Positions 34,545-41,754 of a stretch of 64,000 nucleotides of DNA are shown one piece after another. The stretch is from JBMNGG01 sp050949705. GTDB taxonomy: Bacteria; Bacillota; Thermosediminibacteria; Thermosediminibacterales; Tepidanaerobacteraceae. The notes beneath the pieces are model-generated. The model searched no databases. It was given only the letters and a program-made list of their open reading frames with translations, and was not told the DNA's origin. Within the stretch, counting starts at the first letter, position 1, and each line of letters opens with the position of its first letter. The position numbers and the translations under genes are program-made. The DNA lies in NCBI GenBank assembly GCA_050949705.1, contig JBMNGG010000008.1, positions 62,001-126,000 of the forward strand, in the 5' to 3' direction.

Positions 34545-35249
34545 GTGATTGTTAAAGGAGGCAGAACGAATTACGGTGAACCTATAGGCATACTTATGCT
34601 TGATACTAAATTCCCAAGGATTTTTGGGGATATTGGTAATGCGGAGACCTTTAGCTTTCCTGTAAGGTATAAAAGAGTAGTTGGGGCAACACCTCAAAGA
34701 GTAGTTAAAGAAGCAGATCCTTCATTAATTGAGCCATTTATCGAAGCTGCAAAGGAATTGGAACAGGAGGGGGTATCGGCAATTACAACCAGTTGTGGGT
34801 TTCTGGCTATTTTTCAAGACTATTTAGCTGATGCAGTGGATATCCCGGTATTTACCTCAAGCCTTATTCAAGTTCCATTGGTCTATCGAATGCTCAAAAA
34901 AAACCAGAAAGTAGGAATAATGACTGCAAGTAAACCACATCTCACAGAACTTCATTTTAGGGGAGTTGGTATTAATGATATACCTATCGTGGTTTATGGA
35001 ATGGAACATGAGGAAGAATTCCCAGAAGTCTTTCTTAATCAAAAAGAAACCCTTAATGTAACTAAAGCTGAACAAGAGGTAGTTACAGTAGCTCAAAGGA
35101 TGGTAAGGGAAAACCCCGAGATAGGTGGGATAGTATTTGAATGTACCAACATGCCTCCTTTTAGAAATGCTGTAAAAAATGCTGTAAATTTACCGGTTTT
35201 TGATATTGTAACCTTTACTTATTATGTTTTTGATGTAATAAGAAAATAA
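34545..35249 (+). CDS. Aspartate/glutamate racemase-family protein
   Basis: 234 residues; GTG start after GAAAGGAGA. The two catalytic cysteines of the cofactor-independent racemase fold are present: Cys84 in TTSCGF and Cys200 in ECTNMP. The family includes Asp/Glu and hydantoin racemases and maleate isomerase, so racemisation of an amino acid or hydantoin is likely but the substrate is unknown. It lies 269 bp after the flavin/Fe-S amino acid dehydrogenase operon on the same strand, suggesting it supplies the enantiomer the dehydrogenase uses. Confidence 0.85.
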   Translation: MIVKGGRTNYGEPIGILMLDTKFPRIFGDIGNAETFSFPVRYKRVVGATPQRVVKEADPSLIEPFIEAAKELEQEGVSAITTSCGFLAIFQDYLADAVDIPVFTSSLIQVPLVYRMLKKNQKVGIMTASKPHLTELHFRGVGINDIPIVVYGMEHEEEFPEVFLNQKETLNVTKAEQEVVTVAQRMVRENPEIGGIVFECTNMPPFRNAVKNAVNLPVFDIVTFTYYVFDVIRK

Positions 35250-35408
35250 ATACACATAAATAAAGAAAAGGCTATTGATATTAAGGGGAGTTCCTAAGTA
35301 GATTAGGTACTCTTTTTTTATAGTACTGAAATACCTTTCTGACTTTTTATATGAAAACCGTGATATAATATGCTCAGATACATAATAAAGCAAACAGAGG
35401 GATATCAA

Positions 35409-37106
35409 ATGAAAACTTTACTTGTAGGCATCAATGCAAAATATATTCATACGAACCTTGCCATACGAAACATTTCTGCTTATTGTAATGACGAGGATAT
35501 TACAATATATGAGGCTACTATTAATGACAGTATTGATTGTATATTAGAAGATATTATTTCAGCAGAAGCTCAAATAGTTGGATTTTCATGTTATTTATGG
35601 AATATCAATGATGTACTTTATTTAGGGGAAAATGTTAAGAAAATAAAACCTGACACTACGATTGTCCTCGGAGGACCTGAGGTTTCCTATGAAGTGGAGG
35701 ATTTATTGAAAGAGAACTATTATATAGACTATATAATCTTAAATGAAGGAGAGGAGCGTTTTCATAAATTACTGGGTTTTTTTAAAGGTGAGATATCTTT
35801 AGAATCTATAGACGGTTTAGCCTACAGATATAAAAATAATATAGTTGTAAATCAACCGAAAGAATATGTTTATTTAAACAAAATACCATTCTCATATACT
35901 GATGATGAAGAAAACTTGAATCATAAGCTCGTATACTATGAAACATCGCGAGGTTGTATTTTTAGATGTGCATTTTGCCTTTCATCATTGGAAACACAGG
36001 TTCGAACTGCAAATCTTGAAAAAGTAAAAGAGGACTTGTCAAAGTTTACCCAGCTGGGTGTAAGAGTTGTAAAATTAGTTGATCGTTCTTTTAACTGTGA
36101 TTTAAATAGAGCTATTGATTTGCTTGATATTATTAGGCAACTTCCGGGAAATACTGTTTTTCACTGTGAGATAAATCCTGAACTAGTCAATGATACCTTC
36201 ATTAAAAGCTTAGAAGGTCTTGAAAATAGATTACAATTTGAAGTGGGAGTTCAGAGCACTAAACCGGAAACTCTTAGAGAAATATCGCGTACGCCAGATG
36301 TTAAAAGGGTTTTAAAGGGTATAGAAATGCTTAAAACTACTGGTATAAAGCTCCATGTAGATCTGATTGCTGGCTTACCCTATGAGACTTTTGACATGTT
36401 CGGATATTCTTTTGATGATATATATAATCAATATCCCCATGAAATTCAATTAGGTTTTTTGAAATTGTTGAAAGGAACGAGATTAAGGGAGAAGGCTGAT
36501 AAATATGGTATAGTGTATCGTTCAAAGCCCCCTTATCAAATTCTTTACAATAAATATATAACATATAGTGAGCTTTGTATTCTTTCCGGTATAGCCCAAT
36601 TATTGGACAAGTACTATAATACCGGTCGTTTCAATCTTTCTCTTGCACATCTTGAAAAAAGTTTTAATAGGCCTTTTGAAATGTATCTTTCTTTTTATTA
36701 TTATTGTAAAGAAAGAGATATTTTTAGGAATAAAAATTCACTAAAAACCCGATATGATATACTATACGATTTTGCTTTAAGCCTGGGTGTTGATGCAAAG
36801 CTTTTTAGTGATATAGTCAAATTTGACTTTATGCTTACAAGCGGTAAGGGAGCCTTGCCAGACTGCATAGACATGATAGAAGACCGAAGGTTTTTAAAAA
36901 AGGCTAAGGAGTATGTATACAACGAAAAATGGGTTAAAGCCAAATTGCCTCAGGCCTTTGGCCTGTCAAACAATGAATTATCAAAAAAACTAAGTTACGG
37001 TCTTTTTAATTACGATGTTCCAAACAATACTAATAAAAAGGAAAAGGGTATAATCTTTTTTCACAGCGATGACAAACATTATTATACCGAATTTGAAATA
37101 AAGTGA
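35409..37106 (+). CDS. B12-binding-domain radical SAM protein (DUF4080-like)
   Basis: 565 residues; ATG 35409 after AGAGGGA; the in-frame ATG at 35370 lacks a site. The N-terminal ~130 residues form a B12-binding-like fold (TTLLVGINAKY-type start, IVLGGPEVSYE). The radical SAM motif CIFRCAFC is near residue 186, followed by VDRSFN and LIAGLPYET. The C-terminal ~200 residues resemble DUF4080. The family is common in Clostridia; proposed roles are in tRNA or metabolite modification and the substrate is unknown. Monocistronic. Confidence 0.88.
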   Translation: MKTLLVGINAKYIHTNLAIRNISAYCNDEDITIYEATINDSIDCILEDIISAEAQIVGFSCYLWNINDVLYLGENVKKIKPDTTIVLGGPEVSYEVEDLLKENYYIDYIILNEGEERFHKLLGFFKGEISLESIDGLAYRYKNNIVVNQPKEYVYLNKIPFSYTDDEENLNHKLVYYETSRGCIFRCAFCLSSLETQVRTANLEKVKEDLSKFTQLGVRVVKLVDRSFNCDLNRAIDLLDIIRQLPGNTVFHCEINPELVNDTFIKSLEGLENRLQFEVGVQSTKPETLREISRTPDVKRVLKGIEMLKTTGIKLHVDLIAGLPYETFDMFGYSFDDIYNQYPHEIQLGFLKLLKGTRLREKADKYGIVYRSKPPYQILYNKYITYSELCILSGIAQLLDKYYNTGRFNLSLAHLEKSFNRPFEMYLSFYYYCKERDIFRNKNSLKTRYDILYDFALSLGVDAKLFSDIVKFDFMLTSGKGALPDCIDMIEDRRFLKKAKEYVYNEKWVKAKLPQAFGLSNNELSKKLSYGLFNYDVPNNTNKKEKGIIFFHSDDKHYYTEFEIK

Positions 37107-37307
37107 AGATAACCGCATCTCACCCAAAAGTAAGACCTGCTAATTTTTACTTTTAGCTTGGTCCTGCACCACACAGGGGGATTGTGGACAATTCTGCATC
37201 AAGAACCACCCCTGTATTTTATTACCTAAGGGTGGTCTTTGACCGCTAGCTAATAAAATAACAGCGGTGTTACTTTAAAGGGATTGATTGTAGTCATATC
37301 TTCATCT
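37107..37307. terminator. Convergent terminator region with several hairpins
   Basis: About 200 bp between convergent genes. CCACA/TGTGG near 37168-37186, ACCACCC/GGGTGGT (about 37204-37236) and ACCGCT/AGCGGT (about 37241-37268) are possible stems. The second, with CTTT after it, is the best terminator candidate. No gene is seen. Confidence 0.5.
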
Positions 37308-38102
37308 CTAAGCCAACATTACTCTATCATCAACAAATCTTTCACCTTGAAGTTGTTCAAATTTATTAAGTAAGCGTGGAATAGTCATTGTAGATTTTTC
37401 TTCACCTTTTATATCCATGACTATTTTACCTTTGTGCATCATTATTAGTCTATTACCCATTTTTATGGCATGTTCTAAGTTGTGTGTTACCATAATGGTA
37501 GTGATTTTATTTTTGTGTACAATTTCGTTTGTAAGATCATTTACTAATATAGCAGTCTTTGGGTCAAGAGCAGCAGTATGTTCATCCAAAAGCAGCAGCT
37601 TTGGTTGCTTCATAGTAGCCATTACAAGGGTTAAAGCTTGACGCTGACCTCCCGATAAAAGCTTTACTTTGGTAGATAGGCGGTTTTCCAATCCTAAAGG
37701 AATGTCTTTCAAGTAGTCTTTAAACAGTTTTCTTCTGCAAAAGTCTAAACCCCATCTAAGTGTCATATTATTTGGTCTAGCATAGGCCATAGACAAATTT
37801 TCTTCTATCGTCATTGAAGGAGATGTGCCAAGCATAGGATCTTGGAACACTCGGCCAATAAAAGCAGCCCGTTTATGTTCTGCAAGGTCTGTAATGTTTT
37901 GGCCATCTAAAATTATTTTTCCTTTATTTAAAGGAAATACCCCTGCAATAGCATTAAGCATAGTGGATTTTCCGGCACCATTGCTGCCAATAACCGTTAT
38001 AAAGTCCCCATCATCTATTTGAAGGGATATATTGTCTAATACTACATTTTCATTTGGAGTGTTTAAATTAAAGACTTTTGTTATATTATCCAAATTTACC
38101 AT
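37308..38102 (-). CDS. ABC transporter ATP-binding protein (TrpZ-type)
   Basis: 264 residues. Walker A GSNGAGKSTML (about residue 38), Q-loop VFQDPMLGTSPSM, signature LSGGQRQ and Walker B LLLLDEHTAALDP, all intact. It energises the permease encoded 5 bp upstream in the same operon. The set ATPase + single permease + PF04392 binding protein matches the TrpXYZ type of amino acid uptake system. The last gene of the operon read on the minus strand. Confidence 0.92.
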   Translation of the reverse strand: MVNLDNITKVFNLNTPNENVVLDNISLQIDDGDFITVIGSNGAGKSTMLNAIAGVFPLNKGKIILDGQNITDLAEHKRAAFIGRVFQDPMLGTSPSMTIEENLSMAYARPNNMTLRWGLDFCRRKLFKDYLKDIPLGLENRLSTKVKLLSGGQRQALTLVMATMKQPKLLLLDEHTAALDPKTAILVNDLTNEIVHKNKITTIMVTHNLEHAIKMGNRLIMMHKGKIVMDIKGEEKSTMTIPRLLNKFEQLQGERFVDDRVMLA

Positions 38103-38107
38103 AGGGA

Positions 38108-39007
38108 TTACATCCTTTCATGGGTTTTTAACGAATTTTTAAATCGTGGGGCTGTTAGAGCTATAACAACCACAATGGCAGTAAAGAGTTTAAGGTCTGA
38201 AGCCTGAGCAAGACGGAATGACAGGACCAATGAAATACTAAAACGGTATAAAAATGATCCTAACAGTACTCCCAATGTACTTATAAAAATATTATTTCCG
38301 CCTAAGAGGGAATCGCCAATTATTACTGATGCCAGACCTGCCACTATAGTGCCTACACCCATACCAGCATCACCGAACCCTTGATATTGAGCTACCATAG
38401 CTCCAGATAAAGCTACAAGGCTATTGGATATGACTAGCCCAACAATTTTAGATAAATCGGTATCGACACCTTGGCTCCGTATCATTTGGGGATTATCACC
38501 AGTTGCCCTAAGAGCAAACCCGATTTGAGTTTTTAAAAAGGCGTCTAAAGCAAACTTAACAATTATGGCAAAAAGTATAAAAAACAATAAATGAACATGC
38601 TTAGACAAAGGCAGTGAAAAATTCTTTAAAAAGTCCTCGATTATCGAATAAATAGTCGGTTGATTTAACAAAGGAATATTTGGTCGACCCATAATTCTAA
38701 GATTTATTGAGTATAGTGAGGTCATAGTTAAAATCCCCGACAGAAGGTCACTAATACCGGCTTTGGTATTTAGGAACCCTGTTATACATCCAGCCAAAGC
38801 CCCGGCAAAAAACGCTGCGAGTGTAGCGAAAAAGGGGCTGTAGCCGTTTACAATAAGAGAAGCCGCAATGGCAGCTCCCAAGGGGAAGCTGCCTTCAACT
38901 GTAAGGTCAGAAAATTTGAGTATCTTAAAAGTTATAAATACCCCTAAAACCATTATCCCGTATACCAGACCTTGCTCTAGTGAATTCAAGAATAGGTTTT
39001 GCAACAT
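38108..39007 (-). CDS. ABC transporter permease (TrpY-type)
   Basis: 299 residues with eight or more hydrophobic segments. The BPD_transp_2 family motif is seen in GFALRATGDNPQMIRSQGVD (about residue 180), which contacts the ATPase. FGDAGMGVGTIVAGLASVIIG is another family signature. It sits between binding protein and ATPase genes, spaced 16 and 5 bp, so the complex is encoded as one unit. Confidence 0.92.
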   Translation of the reverse strand: MLQNLFLNSLEQGLVYGIMVLGVFITFKILKFSDLTVEGSFPLGAAIAASLIVNGYSPFFATLAAFFAGALAGCITGFLNTKAGISDLLSGILTMTSLYSINLRIMGRPNIPLLNQPTIYSIIEDFLKNFSLPLSKHVHLLFFILFAIIVKFALDAFLKTQIGFALRATGDNPQMIRSQGVDTDLSKIVGLVISNSLVALSGAMVAQYQGFGDAGMGVGTIVAGLASVIIGDSLLGGNNIFISTLGVLLGSFLYRFSISLVLSFRLAQASDLKLFTAIVVVIALTAPRFKNSLKTHERM

Positions 39008-39023
39008 GTTTTAAACACCTCGG

Positions 39024-40025
39024 TTATTTTTCTATGATTTCATCGGCTCGGGACAAAACTGCTTCAGGAATAATCAATCCTAAAATATCCGCTGAATTTT
39101 TATTTACAACAAGTTTTAAATCTTTAAAACCCTCTACAGGTATTTCGGCAGGATTTTCCCCATTTAATATTCTAGCTGCCATTAATCCTGTTTGTTTTCC
39201 CAAAAGGTAGTAATCTATGCCTATAGTTGCTAAAGCGCCACCTTCTACATGACCGCGTTCAGCCCCAATTATAGGTATATTGGCGTCATTTGCTGCTTTC
39301 ACCATAGCGCTGATAGCTGAAGCTACTGTGTTGTCAGTAGGTGTGTATATAGCATCGACTTTTCTGGCTAAAGTTTGGACAGCCTGGTTTACTTCACTTG
39401 TATTTGCTACCGAGGCTTCAAGGATTTCTAAGTCTAAATCCTCAGCGGCGGCTTTTGCGATATTTACTTGGAGTACTGAATTAGGTTCTGCTGCGTTATA
39501 TATAATTCCAAGGTTTTTTGCTTCAGGAAGTATCTCTTTCAACAATTCTAATTGCTCACGGACAGGATTCAAGTCAGTTGTACCGGTTACGTTAGTTTCC
39601 GGTTTTTCATAGCTTTTTACAAGGCCTGCATCAACTAAGTCAGTAACCGCTGTCACAATAATTGGTATGTCTTTAGTAGCATTAGCAGCTGATTGGGCTG
39701 ACGGTGTAGCGATTGCCAAAATTAAATCGACATTTTCTCCAACTAGCTTGCTTGCTATAGTTTGAGTAGTTGGAAAGTCTGCTTGGGCGTTCTCGAGTAT
39801 AATGTCAATGTTTTTTCCATCTTCAAAACCAGCTTCCTTTAGCCCGTCAATAAAACCATCGCGAGCACCGTCCAATGCCGGATGCTCCACAAACTGTGAT
39901 ATACCGATTTTAAATACTTTTTCTATGGAATCAGAGTCGCTATTACTGGGTGTACTGCCACAACCAGTGAGAATTAATGATAATGTAATAAGAAGAATTA
40001 ATGTTTTGATGAAATGTTTTTTCAA
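39024..40025 (-). CDS. ABC transporter substrate-binding lipoprotein (PF04392, TrpX-type)
   Basis: 333 residues; TTG start with AAGGGGG 7 bp upstream. The lipobox LILTGC gives a lipidated Cys near residue 22. The fold is recognised from IGISQFVEHPALDGARDGF, ILAIATPSAQSAAN and IPIIGAERGHVEGG. Such proteins bind aromatic or other amino acids in Firmicutes. The gene follows a 120-nt leader with UAG triplets and a terminator, next to a HutP-family gene, so its ligand may be the effector sensed by that regulator (inference). Confidence 0.92.
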   Translation of the reverse strand: MKKHFIKTLILLITLSLILTGCGSTPSNSDSDSIEKVFKIGISQFVEHPALDGARDGFIDGLKEAGFEDGKNIDIILENAQADFPTTQTIASKLVGENVDLILAIATPSAQSAANATKDIPIIVTAVTDLVDAGLVKSYEKPETNVTGTTDLNPVREQLELLKEILPEAKNLGIIYNAAEPNSVLQVNIAKAAAEDLDLEILEASVANTSEVNQAVQTLARKVDAIYTPTDNTVASAISAMVKAANDANIPIIGAERGHVEGGALATIGIDYYLLGKQTGLMAARILNGENPAEIPVEGFKDLKLVVNKNSADILGLIIPEAVLSRADEIIEK

Positions 40026-40050
40026 TAAAAAAACCCCCTTATCTTCTGGT

Positions 40051-40129
40051 TAGTATGGGGGAGGAAAAAGTACAACAAAAAAACACCCAGTAAGAGTGCT
40101 TTTCAAACAAGCCATCCCCTACCATACTA
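40051..40129 (-). promoter_or_regulatory. Long-range inverted repeat in the ABC transporter leader
   Basis: TAGTATGGTAGGGGA (minus strand, 40129-40115) can pair with TCCCCCATACTA (40062-40051): 7 bp, a 3-nt bulge, then 5 bp. The helix would enclose the terminator hairpin and its 5' arm contains two of the UAG triplets, so protein binding and folding could exclude each other. Confidence 0.6.
40077..40104 (-). terminator. Leader terminator (attenuator) of the ABC transporter operon
   Basis: On the minus strand AAAAGCACTC pairs with GGGTGTTTTT (G-U pairs included) around TTACT and runs into seven T. It lies within the 5' UTR, about 50 nt upstream of the binding protein start. An alternative GCTT/AAGC hairpin just upstream would disrupt its 5' arm. 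Confidence 0.7.
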
Positions 40130-40140
40130 CCGTCCTACTA
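40119..40140 (-). promoter_or_regulatory. UAG triplet array, candidate HutP-type binding site
   Basis: On the minus strand TAG occurs at 40140-40138, 40137-40135, 40129-40127 and 40121-40119; the last three have an exact 8-nt period (TAG-GACGG-TAG-TATGG-TAG). Bacillus HutP binds UAG triplets with regular spacing (7-nt period, as I recall). The array is at the very 5' end of the predicted transcript. Confidence 0.55.
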
Positions 40141-40152
40141 GTATTTTATAAG

Positions 40153-40181
40153 ATTATATAGCTGTTAAAGAATATTGTCAA
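40153..40181 (-). promoter_or_regulatory. Consensus sigma-A promoter of the ABC transporter operon
   Basis: Minus strand TTGACA (40181-40176), exact 17-bp spacer, TATAAT (40158-40153): a perfect consensus. The start would be near 40146, giving a leader of about 120 nt. Confidence 0.85.
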
Positions 40182-40235
40182 TAGCAATTTTAACTATGAA
40201 AAACTATCCTATCTTGTTTTATGTAAAATGTTTCT

Positions 40236-40652
40236 TTATAGACTATTGGGTAAAGATCTGTGTCCCAGACCAACAACAACCTCATTTAAATTTACAAAAC
40301 CTACTGCAAAAAACATTGCAACACTTAAATGTTCGCCACATCGGGCAATTCCAATTTTTCCGCCAACATTAAAACCTATGGCCTTTTGTAAAACCTGAGA
40401 AAGTGCTTCCCGAGTTGCACCTATTAATGCGCCCTCTAATACATGCACGTTTTCCTTGATTAAGTTTTCACGCTTTGCAGCAACAAGGGCTCTTTCGATT
40501 ATTTTATCAATGGAATTTATTAAATTACCTCCAAAATCTACTGCACAAACTTTTACCTTCATATCTCTATAAGTTTGTTTTAGCTCAGCTTCTTCAGATC
40601 GAGTAGATAGAGCCATTTTTAGAGCGATTTTGGATACATCTGTACTGTCCAA
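40236..40652 (-). CDS. HutP-family RNA-binding regulator
   Basis: 138 residues; TTG 40652 follows GGGAGGTG by 6 bp; the in-frame TTG 40667 overlaps that site. Bacillus HutP is an antiterminator that binds UAG-rich RNA with histidine and Mg. Similarity is seen in KIIERALVAAKRENLI, EGALIGATREALS and the C-terminal VVVGLGHRSL, which corresponds to HutP FGVGINHI. The two HutP histidines of SHALYHATMEA appear as glycines here (GALIGATREA), while the C-terminal His is kept. It sits directly upstream of the attenuated ABC transporter leader. Ligand unknown. Confidence 0.82.
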   Translation of the reverse strand: MDSTDVSKIALKMALSTRSEEAELKQTYRDMKVKVCAVDFGGNLINSIDKIIERALVAAKRENLIKENVHVLEGALIGATREALSQVLQKAIGFNVGGKIGIARCGEHLSVAMFFAVGFVNLNEVVVGLGHRSLPNSL

Positions 40653-40713
40653 GAAAACACCTCCCAAGATACTATAATCTAAATATAATTATAGCATATA
40701 ATCAACTTGGCTA

Positions 40714-41415
40714 CTACATTAATCTGCTAATTAAGAAGGAAGTGAGGAATCCTACCAGGAGACCCGCATTTTCCAGTTTAGTTCCCAAACTATGAGCCTT
40801 CGGTATCAATGATGTACCGGTCATAAACAATATAGAGCCACCGGAAAAAGCCATAATCATACCTAACCAAGTTTCGCTTATGTTTCTGAGCAAGTAATAA
40901 CCAGTCAATGCTGCTAGAGGATCTAATAGAGCTATGGTTATCGCTAATACCATGGCTGACTTTGAGGAGAGACGGGCTTTATCTATCAGACCCTGCGTTG
41001 AGGAAATACCTTCAGGAATATTATGAAGAAAAACAGAAAGAGCAATAACAACTCCAAGGCGTCCATTATCTGTGGCAAAGCCTATTCCCATACTCAGTGC
41101 TTCAGGTAAATCATCGAGTGCTGTACCTATGATAGCTCCAGTACCGGGTGCTACATATTTGGTCATTAGTCTTTCAAGAAGATAAAAAAAAGCTCCGCCC
41201 AATATAAATGCTATGGAAGTATAAAAAGGCCCTGATTTACGGTATGCTTCATGCATCAAGGTAAATGAAAGGACTGATAAAAGAACACCTGAACCAAAAG
41301 CAAATATAAAAGCGAGGACTTTGTCAGGTATTTTTTTTGTTCCTAAATACCCCCCTAAAACCACAGCAAAACCTGAAAAAGAACTAAAAAGGAATATTTT
41401 AAAAAAAGTATTCAT
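40714..41415 (-). CDS. ZIP-family divalent metal transporter
   Basis: 233 residues, eight hydrophobic segments. The metal-site helices are recognisable: ALDDLPEALSMGIGFAT (TM4) and VFLHNIPEGISS (TM5), in which H, N, P and E bind metal. ZIP proteins import zinc, iron or manganese down a gradient. RBS AGGTGGTTT precedes the ATG. The gene is alone, with no Zur/Fur-like palindrome recognised in the 45-bp gap to the divergent gene. Confidence 0.9.
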   Translation of the reverse strand: MNTFFKIFLFSSFSGFAVVLGGYLGTKKIPDKVLAFIFAFGSGVLLSVLSFTLMHEAYRKSGPFYTSIAFILGGAFFYLLERLMTKYVAPGTGAIIGTALDDLPEALSMGIGFATDNGRLGVVIALSVFLHNIPEGISSTQGLIDKARLSSKSAMVLAITIALLDPLAALTGYYLLRNISETWLGMIMAFSGGSILFMTGTSLIPKAHSLGTKLENAGLLVGFLTSFLISRLM

Positions 41416-41472
41416 ACAAAACCACCTAAAATCAACTTTTTTGCAGGATTTTTTAAAAAATTGGTGAATTAT

Positions 41473-41661
41473 ATGTTTAAGCGAAGCGGAGATAAGAGAG
41501 ATTCTAATGGGGTGGTTATATTGCCATATACAACATGCCCATATTGCAGTATGCGTTCGTACTCCGCGGCAGATTTAGAAGTCTGGACTTGCCCATATTG
41601 CAATCAAAAAGTATACAATAAAGAAAATATATTAAAAGAGTCAAGAGAGCAAGGTGAATAA
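41473..41661 (+). CDS. Small zinc-ribbon protein
   Basis: 62 residues from ATG 41473, which follows GGTGA; TTG 41461 in frame is an alternative. Two CPYC knuckles (TTCPYCSMRSYS and WTCPYCNQKVY), 19 residues apart, make a treble zinc ribbon. The rest is polar. Function unknown; could bind nucleic acid or a protein partner. Divergent from the ZIP transporter, whose promoter region it shares, so a metal link is possible but unproven. Confidence 0.75.
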   Translation: MFKRSGDKRDSNGVVILPYTTCPYCSMRSYSAADLEVWTCPYCNQKVYNKENILKESREQGE

Positions 41662-41671
41662 AAACCTTGCT
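41646..41671 (+). terminator. Hairpin at the end of the zinc-ribbon gene
   Basis: GAGCAAGGT pairs perfectly with ACCTTGCTC; the left arm is inside the last codons. The following sequence is only weakly T-rich. Confidence 0.6.
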
Positions 41672-41706
41672 CTCCTAATTTGTTATTAATAATATTACCC
41701 TATTTT

Positions 41707-41739
41707 AAAAAAAAATTACCGACGTTTCAACGTCGGTAA
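41707..41739 (-). terminator. Intrinsic terminator of the Na/Pi transporter gene
   Basis: TTACCGACG/CGTCGGTAA 9-bp perfect stem (41716-41724, 41731-41739); on the minus strand it is followed by a run of nine T. Confidence 0.9.
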
Positions 41740-41754
41740 TAAAATATATATAAA

